The notes below the pieces were generated by a model, which saw nothing but the letters and a program-made list of their open reading frames with translations, was not told the origin of the DNA and ran no database searches. A stretch of 64,000 bases of DNA from contig NZ_JOEY01000004.1 of assembly GCF_000718165.1 (NCBI RefSeq), positions 62,001-126,000 on the forward strand, read 5' to 3'. Source of the stretch: Streptomyces fulvoviolaceus. Its GTDB lineage: Bacteria > Actinomycetota > Actinomycetes > Streptomycetales > Streptomycetaceae. The number at the start of each line of letters is the position of its first letter. The stretch's first letter is position 1. Below are positions 25,718-33,922 of the stretch, piece by piece. The translations under genes and the position numbers were made by a program.

Positions 25718-27673
25718 TCACTTGACCTGGATCCACTTGGCCTCCGACGGCGTGCCGTCCGCGTCCGTTACGAACAGCATGTACCAGCCGGGCGGCACCA
25801 GGGCCGGGTCCTTCGGCACCTCGACGGTGACCGAGCGCGCGTCCTTGGTCAGGCCGAGTTCGATGGAGCGCTGCTCGACGTCGGTCGTGTGCGTCACCGC
25901 GCTGGGCCGCATGAGGCGGGCCTTGGAGATGCGCCCGGGGTGGTCGGTGCGGTAGGTCGCGCGGCGGTCCGCGCCGAGGACCTCCGAACCGTCCCGCAGT
26001 ACGGGCCTGTTGGCGCCGTTCTTGTGCAGGGCGGGCGGGGTGAAGATCTCCATGCGCTGCTCGAAGTGGCCGAGCTTGGTGTTCTGCTGGTCGTCGAAGA
26101 GCGGGTCGGAGCCGAAGGTGGCGACCCGGCCGTCGGGCAGCAGCAGCGCCTCGGAGTGGTAGTTGCGGCCGACCGTCGGGGACGCGGCCTCGTGGAAGGC
26201 GTTGCCCTTCGGGTCGTAGAACTGCGCCTTGAGGATGTTGCTGGCGCTGCGGCCGCGGTAGTCCTCGGAGCCGTTCGCGGTGAACACGGTGTCGTCCGGC
26301 ATGATCACGCTGTTCAGGTACCGCGTGCCTTGCGGGAGGTTGGGGCCGTCCTCGAAGACGGGGTTGTCCTTCTTCAGGTCGACGACGGCCGTGCGCGGGG
26401 TCGACTTCTTGGACTCGCCGACGCCTCCGCCGCCCATGATCATGACCTTCTGGTCCTGGGCCGGCGGCAGGAGGAGGGAGGCCGAGGTCTCCGTCTCGGC
26501 GGGGTCGCGCAGGCCCGGGACCTTCTCGAAGGTGTTGTTCTTCAGGTCCCACAGGCCCGGTTCGCGGCCCATCTCGGCAGGTCCGTAACCGGCGTTGGAG
26601 GCCGGGTAGAAGAGCTTGCCGCCCTTGGTGAGGAAGAGGGCGGGGTAGGTGGGGAAGTAGCGCTTGGGTCCGCGTGACCACTTCTTGGTCTTCGGGTCGT
26701 AGATCTCGTTGTCTCCGGGGTCGATCACACCGACGTCGTCGAGGCCGGAGACGGCGAGGACACGGCCGTCCTCGAGGCCGACGAGGGTCGGGTACCAGCG
26801 GGCCTTGTCCATCGGGTCGACGGGGATGTACCGCTCGGCGACCGGGTCGAACTCGTAGGCGGCTCGGATCCCCTGGAAGTCCTGCTTGTCCATGGTGATC
26901 TTCTCGGAGAGGCCGTACGTGTTGTCCGCGTCCTTGCCGGTCAGGCCCACGACCTCGTACTGGGCCTGCTTCTCGGTGACGGACATCGGGCCCTTCTCGG
27001 TGGCCTCCACGAAGACGCGGGCCTCGCTCGCGGTGACCTTGGTCTGCCAGGGCTGCATCACACCGCGCCTGTTGTACGTCACCTTGTGGGTGCGCTTGGC
27101 CTTCGGGACGGTGACGTCGAACTTGGTGACGTACTCGACGCCGGCGGGCGAGCGGAAGCGGGTGCCCTTCTTCAGGAACATGGCCTTGTCGGGGCTCTCG
27201 TTCTTGACCCGCATACCGCCGCCGGCCCGGTCGACCTCGCCGTCGAGCAGCTCATAGCGGGCGGTGCCGCCGGCCACGAGGAGGCGGCCGTCGGGGAGTT
27301 GGGCGTGTCCCGAGCAGAAGAAGTCGTCGGGGGTGGGGATCTTCTTGAAGGTATTCGCCGTGGGGTCCCAGAGGACGGTGTCGAAGGAGCCCTCGTCGAA
27401 CTTCTTCTTCTCGTTCCCGGAGCCTGCAACGATCAGCACCTTGCCGGTGTGCAGGAGCGCCGCGTGGATGGCGTTGGTGCGGTACTCCTCCGGGATGTCG
27501 ATGTGGTTCCAACTGCCGTATTTCGCCTGGTACTCGGGCCGCGAGATCTCGTACGCGTGGTACTTCTCGCCGGCGAAGTCGAGCGCGGCCGGGGCGTTGA
27601 GGCCGGCCAGGATCGCGATGCCGCCGATGCCGAGGAGGGTCTTCTTGGTTTTCTGGGACGGCTGATAGGCCAT
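25718..27673 (-). CDS. glxA: Copper radical oxidase GlxA (galactose oxidase-like)
   Basis: 651 residues with a single N-terminal hydrophobic helix (LLGIGGIAILAGLNAPAAL), a Kelch-type seven-blade propeller and a C-terminal DUF1929 domain. By analogy with galactose oxidase the thioether cofactor would be Cys120 (FFCSGH) and Tyr294, with stacking Trp293 (ARWYPTL), and copper ligands Tyr505-His506 (GRNYHSE) plus a C-terminal histidine (AVTHTTD). Streptomyces GlxA is needed with CslA to deposit tip glycan and for development. It begins three bases after the cslA stop, so the two are one operon. Confidence 0.95.
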   Translation of the reverse strand: MAYQPSQKTKKTLLGIGGIAILAGLNAPAALDFAGEKYHAYEISRPEYQAKYGSWNHIDIPEEYRTNAIHAALLHTGKVLIVAGSGNEKKKFDEGSFDTVLWDPTANTFKKIPTPDDFFCSGHAQLPDGRLLVAGGTARYELLDGEVDRAGGGMRVKNESPDKAMFLKKGTRFRSPAGVEYVTKFDVTVPKAKRTHKVTYNRRGVMQPWQTKVTASEARVFVEATEKGPMSVTEKQAQYEVVGLTGKDADNTYGLSEKITMDKQDFQGIRAAYEFDPVAERYIPVDPMDKARWYPTLVGLEDGRVLAVSGLDDVGVIDPGDNEIYDPKTKKWSRGPKRYFPTYPALFLTKGGKLFYPASNAGYGPAEMGREPGLWDLKNNTFEKVPGLRDPAETETSASLLLPPAQDQKVMIMGGGGVGESKKSTPRTAVVDLKKDNPVFEDGPNLPQGTRYLNSVIMPDDTVFTANGSEDYRGRSASNILKAQFYDPKGNAFHEAASPTVGRNYHSEALLLPDGRVATFGSDPLFDDQQNTKLGHFEQRMEIFTPPALHKNGANRPVLRDGSEVLGADRRATYRTDHPGRISKARLMRPSAVTHTTDVEQRSIELGLTKDARSVTVEVPKDPALVPPGWYMLFVTDADGTPSEAKWIQVK

Positions 27674-27676
27674 GGC

Positions 27677-29509
27677 CTAGTTGCCCCCTGTCGTGGAGCC
27701 GGAGACGGGAGAGGTGGTGGCGGCGGCGAGGGCGGGTTCGGTGCTGTCGACTCGTGGGGCCGCGTGCGGCTGTCGTTCCCGGCGCTCCCTCAGGAGCGTG
27801 GAGGCCCACACGCCGACCGGGGCGAGGGAGATCACCATCGCCAGGACCGCCCAGGTGCGCATGGCCACATGGGTGTGGTCGAGGGCGACCGAGGCGGCGA
27901 GCGAGGTCGCCAGGAGGACCGCCCAGAAGAGGTGGATGCGGAAGGTGAGCAGCCGGTCGGGGCTGGCGTCACGGCCCTTGGGGGTCACGACGAACCGGCT
28001 GGGGCGGCGGATCAGTGCCTCGCCGAAGGACTTGAGGTAGATGGGCGCGGAGAGCGCGGACATCGCCATGCCCGCGAGGCCGCCTGAGCCCTCGGGCTCG
28101 TGGGGGGAGACGTTGTGGCGGCGGTTCCAGAGGTACAGGCCGATCTGGAGGGCTGCCGCGTCGCTGTAGAGCATCAGCCAGACGGAGGCGGCGACCTGGG
28201 TGCCGGAGGCTCCGAACCAGAGGAAGAGGACGCAGCTCAGGATGCCGAGGAACCAGTTGACGGCCGTCATCGGGTAGTAGACGAGCATCATGGTGTACGA
28301 GAACAGGCGCCCGGGCGGCATCGTGAAGGTTGCCTTCCAGTACTGCTTGAAGAGCGTCTCGTAGGTCCCTCGCGACCAGCGCATCTGCTGGGTGAAGAAG
28401 TCGGTCCAGGAGGCGGGGCCCTCGCCGACCGCGAGGACGTCGGGGGTGTAGACGGACCGCCAGTGGTGCTTCGTCTTCGGGTTGCGGCTCCGGTGGAGCT
28501 CGAAGCCGGTGGCCATGTCCTCGGTGATGGAGTCGTAGAGGCCGCCGATCTGTTTGACGGCTGAGATCCGTACGACGTTGTTCGTGCCGACGAACATGGG
28601 GGCGCGGTAGCGGTTGCCGGCGCGCTGGATCAGCGCGTGGAAGAGGAACTGCTGGGACTCGGCGGCCTTGGTGACGGGGTTGTGGTAGTTGCCGTAGACC
28701 TGCGGTCCTACGACGAAGGCGACGTCCGGGTCGCGGAAGTAACCCATCATCCGCTCAAGGAAGTTGGGGAGCGGGACGTGGTCGGTGTCGACCGAGGCGA
28801 AGAAGTCGTACTCGTCGCCGTGCATGGCGATCCAGGCGTTGTAGTTCCCGTGCTTGGTGCGGGCCTTGTGGACGCCCTTGGTCCTGTTCCACTCGGGGAC
28901 GCCGTGGCGGGTGAAGTGGCGGACGCCGAGCTCGGTGCAGAGCGCCTTGACCTGTTCGTCGTCTCCTTCGTCGAGGAGCCAGACGTCCAGGTGCCCGGTG
29001 TGGGTGATCCTCGTGGCGCCTTCGAGGGTGGCGCGGACCATCGCGAAGGGTTCCTTGCCCGGGACGTACGTCGTGAGGAAGGCGACGCGGGTGCCGGGTT
29101 CGGGGGTGACGGGGACGGGGTCGCGGGCGACGAGGGTGGCGTGTGCCACGGAGGCGACGTTGACCACCATGAACAGCTCGATCAGGCCGATGGATATCAG
29201 CATGACGACGTCGAGGTGGACCATCCACGCGGCGCCGCCCTCGCGCTCCACCCAGTGGGTGGGCCAGACGAGGTAGACGAGCAGGGCGCCGGTGAGCAGG
29301 GGCGCGAGGGTCATGAGGAGGACGGCGCGTATTCGGTGGGGCTCTTTGGCGAGGAGCGAGGTGTACTGCACCGTGTACGCCGAGCCGGCCGGCTCCGTGA
29401 GCGGTCCGGCCAGTCGGCTGTAGGTGTCGTAGTCGTAGCCCTCCGGCCGCACAGCGCCCTCCAGTTGAGTGAGGAGTGATCGGCGTTCACGGAACGCCGA
29501 TAACCTCAC
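27677..29509 (-). CDS. cslA: Cellulose synthase-like protein CslA (GT2)
   Basis: 610 residues. Two helices (about 62-82 and 98-120) precede a cytosolic GT2 domain with the DxD of SVDTDHVPLP (241-243), TED (329-331) and QQMRW (374-378), then several more membrane helices. It should polymerise a beta-glucan from a nucleotide sugar and extrude it through the membrane at hyphal tips, where in other Streptomyces CslA interacts with DivIVA. No PilZ domain is visible. The GTG at 29509 lacks a clear ribosome site, so the exact start is uncertain. First gene of the cslA-glxA unit. Confidence 0.93.
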   Translation of the reverse strand: MRLSAFRERRSLLTQLEGAVRPEGYDYDTYSRLAGPLTEPAGSAYTVQYTSLLAKEPHRIRAVLLMTLAPLLTGALLVYLVWPTHWVEREGGAAWMVHLDVVMLISIGLIELFMVVNVASVAHATLVARDPVPVTPEPGTRVAFLTTYVPGKEPFAMVRATLEGATRITHTGHLDVWLLDEGDDEQVKALCTELGVRHFTRHGVPEWNRTKGVHKARTKHGNYNAWIAMHGDEYDFFASVDTDHVPLPNFLERMMGYFRDPDVAFVVGPQVYGNYHNPVTKAAESQQFLFHALIQRAGNRYRAPMFVGTNNVVRISAVKQIGGLYDSITEDMATGFELHRSRNPKTKHHWRSVYTPDVLAVGEGPASWTDFFTQQMRWSRGTYETLFKQYWKATFTMPPGRLFSYTMMLVYYPMTAVNWFLGILSCVLFLWFGASGTQVAASVWLMLYSDAAALQIGLYLWNRRHNVSPHEPEGSGGLAGMAMSALSAPIYLKSFGEALIRRPSRFVVTPKGRDASPDRLLTFRIHLFWAVLLATSLAASVALDHTHVAMRTWAVLAMVISLAPVGVWASTLLRERRERQPHAAPRVDSTEPALAAATTSPVSGSTTGGN

Positions 29510-29743
29510 AAAAGTGGAGATTTACGGGCGTGTCGAACTGGGGGCGTCCAGGTGGGTGTGCCTGCGGCGGCCTGTGCGGGTGTGGTGGGGGTGCGTGTAG
29601 CGCGTTCGGTTGTGTGGTGGGTCGGGGCCGTGCCGGGGGTGTCCGTCCTCGGTCGGGCGGTGCTGTCGGCTGGGGCTGTACTCGGTGATGGACGCCCGCC
29701 GCTGCGGGCGGACACCCCCCGGCACGTCCCCTTCCCGCCGTAC
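29510..29743. other. Intergenic region upstream of cslA, no gene seen
   Basis: G/T-rich on the plus strand (runs of GTGTGG, GGGGTG), with small open frames lacking start signals or domain similarity. It must include the cslA promoter reading leftwards, but I could not identify -35/-10 boxes with confidence. Confidence 0.4.
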
Positions 29744-29990
29744 GCGGCTGACGCCCACGCCCACGCCGGGTTGCTCACCGTCGGCGGCTGACGCTCAAGC
29801 CCGTGCCGAGTTGCTCACCGTCCGCGGCTGACGCTCAAGCCCGTGCCGAGTTGCTCACCGTCCGCGGCTGACGCTCAAGCCCGTGCCGGGTTGCTCACCG
29901 TCCGCGGCTGACGCCCACGCCCACGCCAAGTCCTCGCCTTGCGCGGCTGACGCCCGGCTCCGCACCGGGTCACTCACCATCGGCGGCTAC
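29744..29990. repeat. Array of about six 40-bp tandem repeats
   Basis: Units start at 29744, 29784, 29824, 29864, 29904 and 29943 (one unit 39 bp), with a fragment at 29983. Each begins GCGGCTGACGC and ends TTGCTCACCGTC in the well-kept copies; the second and third units are nearly identical, the outer ones drift. It lies upstream of cslA on its 5' side. No open frame carries through with coding character. Probably slippage- or recombination-expanded non-coding DNA; a role as transcript-level structure is possible but not shown. Confidence 0.88.
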
Positions 29991-30001
29991 CGCAGCTTGC
30001 C

Positions 30002-30105
30002 TAGGGGCGCGGGGAACTGCGCGACCAGCCCCCACCGACCCGCACCCGCCCCACAACCTGACCCGGCACCACCAGCGGCGCGCCCCCGCGCGACCAGCCA
30101 CGACG
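30002..30105. repeat. Dispersed Streptomyces repeat, copy 2
   Basis: TAGGGGCGCGGGGAACTGCG (30002-30021) continues with CGACCAGCCCCCACCGACCC. About 44 bases are the same as at 51432 except for one A/G difference, and a related form lies at 16364. It separates the 40-bp array from the convergent end of the lactonase gene. Confidence 0.8.
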
Positions 30106-30108
30106 GCC

Positions 30109-31026
30109 TCACACGCGCGGCGCCCCCGTCACCGACATCACCAGCGAGTACAGAGAGGTGGTGGCGGTGATGAACAGGCGGTTGTTCTTCGGGCCGCCGA
30201 AGGCGATGTTGGAGACGGGCTCGGGCACCCGGAGCCGACCGATGAGCGTGCCGTCGGGGTCGTAGCAGTGCACACCGTCGGCCAGGGCGGCAGCCCACAG
30301 ACGGCCCTCGTCGTCGAAGCGGATGTTGTCGAAGTGGACGTCGCCGTGGGCCTCGGCGAAGACCTTCCCGTCGGAAAGCGTGCCGTCCTCGCGGACGTCG
30401 AAGACGTGGATGCGGGCGGCCCGCGAGTCGGAGACGTACAGCCGCTGCTCGTCGGGGGACAGGATGACGCCGTTGGGCCCGTCGAACCCGTCGGCCGCGA
30501 GGTGGACCTCGCCTGTTGCCGGATCGATCCGGTACACGTTGCACGCGCCGATCTCGGACTCGGCCCGGTGGCCCTCGTAGTCGCTGGTGATGCCGAAGTC
30601 GGGGTCGGAGAACCAGATCGTGCCGTCGGAACGTACGACGGAGTCGTTCGGGCTGTTGAGACGCTTGCCGTCGTGGTGGGTGGCGAGGACGGTGAGCGTG
30701 CCGTCGGGCTCGGTGCGGGTGACTCGGCGGTTGCCCTGTTCGCAGGTGATCAGGCGGCCCTGGCGGTCGACGGTGTTGCCGTTGCTGTGGCCGGCCGGGG
30801 TGCGGAAGACGCCGACCGCGCCGGTGGCTTCGTCCCAGCGCAGCATGCGGTCGTTCGGGATGTCGCTCCAGATCAGCTGACGCCAGGCGGGGAGATACAG
30901 CGGACCCTCGGCCCAGCGGCAGCCGTCGTACAGGACCTCCAGCCTGCTGTCGCCGTTCGCACAGCGCCCGGTGCGGAAGCGGTCGTCCAGGATCTCGTAC
31001 AGGCCGTCGGCGGTGTTACCGGACAT
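30109..31026 (-). CDS. SMP-30/gluconolactonase family protein
   Basis: 305 residues forming a six-blade propeller. Typical metal-site residues are present: the glutamate of GCRWAEGPLYL, the asparagine of LNSPNDSVV, NGVILSPDEQRLYVSDS with asparagine and aspartate, and a THHDGKRLNSPND loop. These enzymes hydrolyse sugar lactones using calcium or zinc. No signal peptide, so cytosolic. ATG at 31026 has AGAGGGGA upstream. There is no sugar-catabolic cluster around it; a decayed Lrp regulator lies divergently next to it and may once have controlled it. Confidence 0.9.
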   Translation of the reverse strand: MSGNTADGLYEILDDRFRTGRCANGDSRLEVLYDGCRWAEGPLYLPAWRQLIWSDIPNDRMLRWDEATGAVGVFRTPAGHSNGNTVDRQGRLITCEQGNRRVTRTEPDGTLTVLATHHDGKRLNSPNDSVVRSDGTIWFSDPDFGITSDYEGHRAESEIGACNVYRIDPATGEVHLAADGFDGPNGVILSPDEQRLYVSDSRAARIHVFDVREDGTLSDGKVFAEAHGDVHFDNIRFDDEGRLWAAALADGVHCYDPDGTLIGRLRVPEPVSNIAFGGPKNNRLFITATTSLYSLVMSVTGAPRV

Positions 31027-31055
31027 GGCGTCCCCTCTGAGGCGTCGATCAGGAT

Positions 31056-31401
31056 GTGGTTCGACGTTATGCGGGCACCACCCGGTCGTACGCCGTACCG
31101 GGCAAGGCGGTCGATCTGTCGGCCGGTGCCGCGCACGAGCGGGAGCGCAAGCTGCGCGAACGGGGCATCCGGGCCACGGCAGTCGACGTCGACCTCGGCG
31201 ACGGACTTCGCCGGCGTCCCGGAGATCCAGGAGGCGCATGTCATCGCGGGGAGCGCGGCCGTGCTGGTGAAGGGGCGCCCCGCGACGCCCCGACAGCTCC
31301 AGGACGTGTTGCGCCGGCTGTACGCGAGCGACGGCGTGAGCGGGAATCAGGCGACCGTGGTGCTGGAGACGTTCTTCGAGCGGCCGTTGGACGCGGGCTG
31401 A
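31056..31401 (+). pseudogene. Decayed Lrp/AsnC family regulator
   Basis: Two pieces of one Lrp-type protein are readable in different frames. In frame 31056, VDLSAGAAHERERKLRERGI followed by RATAVDVDLG matches the recognition helix and linker of the helix-turn-helix. After about position 31200 the frame changes and FAGVPEIQEAHVIAGSAAVL with VLETFFERPLDAG at the end matches the last part of the ligand-binding domain. The first helices and the middle of the ligand domain are missing, so both a 5' deletion and an internal deletion/frameshift occurred. It cannot make a functional regulator. Confidence 0.65.
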
Positions 31402-31416
31402 GACGCCACGGGAAAA

Positions 31417-31438
31417 CCCCGGCCCACACGGGCCGGGG
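31417..31438. terminator. Bidirectional terminator
   Basis: CCCCGGCCC (31417-31425) and GGGCCGGGG (31430-31438) form a perfect 9-bp stem with a four-base ACAC loop, preceded by AAAA and followed by TCTGTGTCT. It lies between the decayed regulator and the convergent thiamine-binding gene. Confidence 0.8.
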
Positions 31439-31465
31439 TCTGTGTCTCCTGAGAACTGGTGCGGC

Positions 31466-31759
31466 CTAATCCGCGAGATACCGCTCCACCGTCTCCACCT
31501 TCGAGGTGAGACCGCCCGTCACTCCGGGGCGGATGTCCGCCTTGAGGACCAGGGACACACGCGGTGCTCGTGCCTCCACGGCGGCCACGGCGCGCTTGAC
31601 GACGTCCATGACCTCGTCCCACTCGCCCTCGATCGACGTGAACATCGCGTCGGTGCGGTTCGGCAGACCCGACTCGCGCACGATCCGGACGGCGTCGGCG
31701 ACGTACTCCCCCACCTCTTCGCCGACCCCCAACGGCGTCACGGAGAAGGCGACGATCAC
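31466..31759 (-). CDS. Thiamine-binding (MTH1187/YkoF-like, DUF77) protein
   Basis: 97 residues with the ferredoxin-like pattern of the UPF0045/MTH1187 family: [23 protein letters not shown], then a second beta-alpha unit ([20 protein letters not shown]). Family members bind thiamine or hydroxymethylpyrimidine between subunits and form tetramers. The GTG start (31757-31759) overlaps the DUF3817 stop as GTGA, indicating translational coupling. Whether it takes part in thiamine salvage here is unclear since no thiamine transporter or TPP riboswitch is adjacent. Confidence 0.82.
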   Translation of the reverse strand: MIVAFSVTPLGVGEEVGEYVADAVRIVRESGLPNRTDAMFTSIEGEWDEVMDVVKRAVAAVEARAPRVSLVLKADIRPGVTGGLTSKVETVERYLAD

Positions 31760-32103
31760 GACGCCTTCACCACGCCCTCGCTGCGGGCGCGGGAGGCGAT
31801 GACCGCGTCCTCGGCCTCGCGCTTGAGCTTGCGCTCGGCGAAGAAGCCGCCGGTGGGCAGCACGGAGAGGATGAAGTAGAGGAGCCCGGTCTTCAGGGAC
31901 CACTTCGTGCGGTTCCAGGCGTCCGCCCAGAAGATCACGTACAGGATGAAGAGGACGCCGTGGACCATGCCCATCACGGGGACCGCGTTGAAGTCCGTGG
32001 TCCGCTTCAGCACCGAGCAGACGAGCAGGAGCAGGAAGGAAACCGCCTCGGGGGCGGAGACCAGGCGGAGTCGGCGGAGGGCGCTGGCGGTCTTGATGTC
32101 CAC
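31756..32103 (-). CDS. DUF3817 small integral membrane protein (second copy)
   Basis: 115 residues, related to the protein at 23643-23981: helices [37 protein letters not shown] and [19 protein letters not shown], the last with the same FF(A/V)ERK ending. Unknown function. Starts at GTG 32103 with AAGGTGA upstream and is coupled to the thiamine-binding gene through a GTGA overlap. The repeated association of DUF3817 with regulator or ligand-binding genes is notable. Confidence 0.82.
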   Translation of the reverse strand: MDIKTASALRRLRLVSAPEAVSFLLLLVCSVLKRTTDFNAVPVMGMVHGVLFILYVIFWADAWNRTKWSLKTGLLYFILSVLPTGGFFAERKLKREAEDAVIASRARSEGVVKAS

Positions 32104-32235
32104 GGGTCACCTTCGGTGGGAGGGACGGTGAGGGTCTGCCGGTTTGTGAACGCAAGCACAAACGTCCGTCCATTGTGACAAACGGTGGGGCGGGGAAGGA
32201 TCGGGGGGTCAGTCGTCGGCAGCCGGGGAGGGCAC

Positions 32236-32553
32236 GTGCAGTTCGTCTTCTTCATGACGCTGCCGGGGCTGGTCGTGCTCCTCACCGTGCTGGCCTTCGT
32301 CGACCAGCTGCTGCTGCGGACCGGGCGGACCGGCGCACTGCCCTGGCGGAACTCTGCCCGGCAGGGGCAGGTCTCCGCGACCGGATTCGAGCAGCTGCAC
32401 GCCGCCCTCTCGCCGGGCAAGCAGAGCGAGCTCAAGGAGCGGCAGAGTGCGCTGGTGATGCGGGACGACGAGGAGGACGGGGCACCGCCGAGGTCCACGG
32501 TCGACCTGACCTCGGGGAAGGCCGTCATACGGCTGCCCAGGGCACGCGGCTGA
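32236..32553 (+). CDS. DUF6191-like single-pass membrane protein
   Basis: 105 residues. One N-terminal membrane helix ([22 protein letters not shown]) is followed by a basic and then acidic cytosolic tail with [20 protein letters not shown] and [12 protein letters not shown]. It matches a small actinobacterial family that I recall as DUF6191; function unknown. GTG at 32236 is preceded by GGGGAGGG. It precedes the AIM24 genes by 78 bases in the same direction. Confidence 0.75.
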   Translation: MQFVFFMTLPGLVVLLTVLAFVDQLLLRTGRTGALPWRNSARQGQVSATGFEQLHAALSPGKQSELKERQSALVMRDDEEDGAPPRSTVDLTSGKAVIRLPRARG

Positions 32554-32619
32554 TCCCCTAGGGGCACGATCAGGGTCCCGCTCCACCCACAGGACCTGTT
32601 GGCAAGGGCTTGCGACGGC

Positions 32620-32625
32620 TACCTT
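32620..32625 (+). promoter_or_regulatory. -10 box of the AIM24 operon
   Basis: TACCTT ends six bases before GTG 32632, and six in-frame bases later ATG 32638 begins MFRLQG. No ribosome site is present, favouring a leaderless start at GTG 32632. Confidence 0.5.
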
Positions 32626-32631
32626 CACCAC

Positions 32632-33270
32632 GTGGCGATGTTCCGACTTCAAGGCAGCAAGGTGCTGGCCGTCGACATGACCGGGGACGCCGTAAAGGCG
32701 AAGAACGGCTCGATGGTGGCGTACGACGGGCAGATGGCGTTCAAGAAACTGAGCGGCGGCGGTGAGGGGCTCCGGGGGATGGTGACCCGGCGGATCACCG
32801 GTGAGCAGATGACCGTGATGGAGGTGTCGGGGCACGGGACGTGCTGGTTCGCGGACCGGGCCTCGGAGATCAACCTCGTGAGTCTCCAGGGGGACAAACT
32901 GTTCGTGGAGTCGAGCAATCTGCTCGCGACCGACGCGGGGCTGCGTACGGGGACCAGCTTCACCGGACTGCGTGGGGCCTCGCAGGGCAACGGGCTCTTC
33001 ACGACGACGGTGGAGGGACACGGGCAGGCGGCGATCATGTCGGACGGGCCCGCGGTCCTGCTGCGGGTGAGACGGCAGTATCCGCTGACCGTCGACCCGG
33101 GCGCGTACATCGCGCACCAGGGGAACCTGAGCCAGTCCTTCCAGTCCGGTGTGACGTTCCGCACGTTCATGGGCGAGGGCGGCGGCGAGGCCTTCCAGAT
33201 CCGCTTCGAGGGCGACGGGCTCGTGTACGTCCAGCCCAGCGAGCGGAACACCGTCGCGGGGGACGTGTGA
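32632..33270 (+). CDS. AIM24 family protein 1
   Basis: 212 residues of the AIM24/TIGR00266 beta-helix-like family. Regular beta strands and glycine turns recur, for example SMVAYDGQMAFKKLSGGG, MVTRRITGEQMTVMEVSGHG and GNGLFTTTVEGHGQA, ending with GEAFQIRFEGDGLVYVQPSE. Mitochondrial AIM24 helps organise inner-membrane complexes; the bacterial role is unknown. No signal peptide or membrane helix. Start uncertain between GTG 32632 and ATG 32638. One base separates its stop from the next gene's ATG, and the three paralogues read as one transcript. Confidence 0.88.
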   Translation: MAMFRLQGSKVLAVDMTGDAVKAKNGSMVAYDGQMAFKKLSGGGEGLRGMVTRRITGEQMTVMEVSGHGTCWFADRASEINLVSLQGDKLFVESSNLLATDAGLRTGTSFTGLRGASQGNGLFTTTVEGHGQAAIMSDGPAVLLRVRRQYPLTVDPGAYIAHQGNLSQSFQSGVTFRTFMGEGGGEAFQIRFEGDGLVYVQPSERNTVAGDV

Positions 33271-33271
33271 C

Positions 33272-33922
33272 ATGACCTTCCGTGAGATCAACTCGAAGAT
33301 GGTCGAGGCGACCGTCATGCCCGGGCAGCGGCTGTTCAGCCAGCGCGGCGCGATGCTCGCCTACAAGGGCGAGGTGTCCTTCACACCCAACATCGGGGGC
33401 GGCCAGGGCGGCGTCATGTCGATGATCGGGCGCCGGGTGGCCAACGAGGACACTCCGCTGATGACCGTCGAGGGCAGCGGCACCGTCCTCTTCGGCCACG
33501 GCGGCCACCACGTCCAGGTCATCAACCTCACCGGTGACACCCTCTGCGTCGAGGCGGACCGTCTGCTCGCCTTCGAGGGCACCCTCCAGCAGGGCACGAT
33601 GTTCATGGGCTCGCAGGGCGGCGTCATGGGCATGGTGCGGGGCCAGATCAGCGGCCAGGGGCTGTTCACCACCACCCTCAAGGGCCATGGCGCGGTGGCC
33701 GTGATGGCCCACGGCGGCGTCTTCGAGATCCCCATCACCCCGCAGCGCCCGGTCCATGTCGACCCGCAGGCCTACGTCGCCCACCACGGCGACGTCCGCA
33801 ACAAGCTGTCCACCGCGCTGGGCTGGCGCGACATGGTGGGCCGCGGCTCCGGCGAGGCCTTCCAGCTGGAGCTCAGCGGCCACGGCGCGGTCTACGTCCA
33901 GGCTTCGGAGGAGAAGCTGTGA
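33272..33922 (+). CDS. AIM24 family protein 2
   Basis: 216 residues, paralogous to its neighbours. Diagnostic stretches are MLAYKGEVSFTPNIGGGQGG, MTVEGSGTVLFGHGGHHVQV, GQGLFTTTLKGHGAVAVMAH and the C-terminal GRGSGEAFQLELSGHGAVYVQ. It is richer in glycine, histidine and methionine than protein 1. The start ATG is one base after the preceding stop, so translation is probably coupled. Function unknown; the family fold suggests a soluble beta-sandwich that may oligomerise. Confidence 0.9.
   Translation: MTFREINSKMVEATVMPGQRLFSQRGAMLAYKGEVSFTPNIGGGQGGVMSMIGRRVANEDTPLMTVEGSGTVLFGHGGHHVQVINLTGDTLCVEADRLLAFEGTLQQGTMFMGSQGGVMGMVRGQISGQGLFTTTLKGHGAVAVMAHGGVFEIPITPQRPVHVDPQAYVAHHGDVRNKLSTALGWRDMVGRGSGEAFQLELSGHGAVYVQASEEKL

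Noticed and set aside
30268..31401. Single long plus-strand protein covering the SMP-30 gene and the Lrp remnant
   Set aside because: Only its last part resembles Lrp; the first 250 codons are the antisense of a clear lactonase gene.
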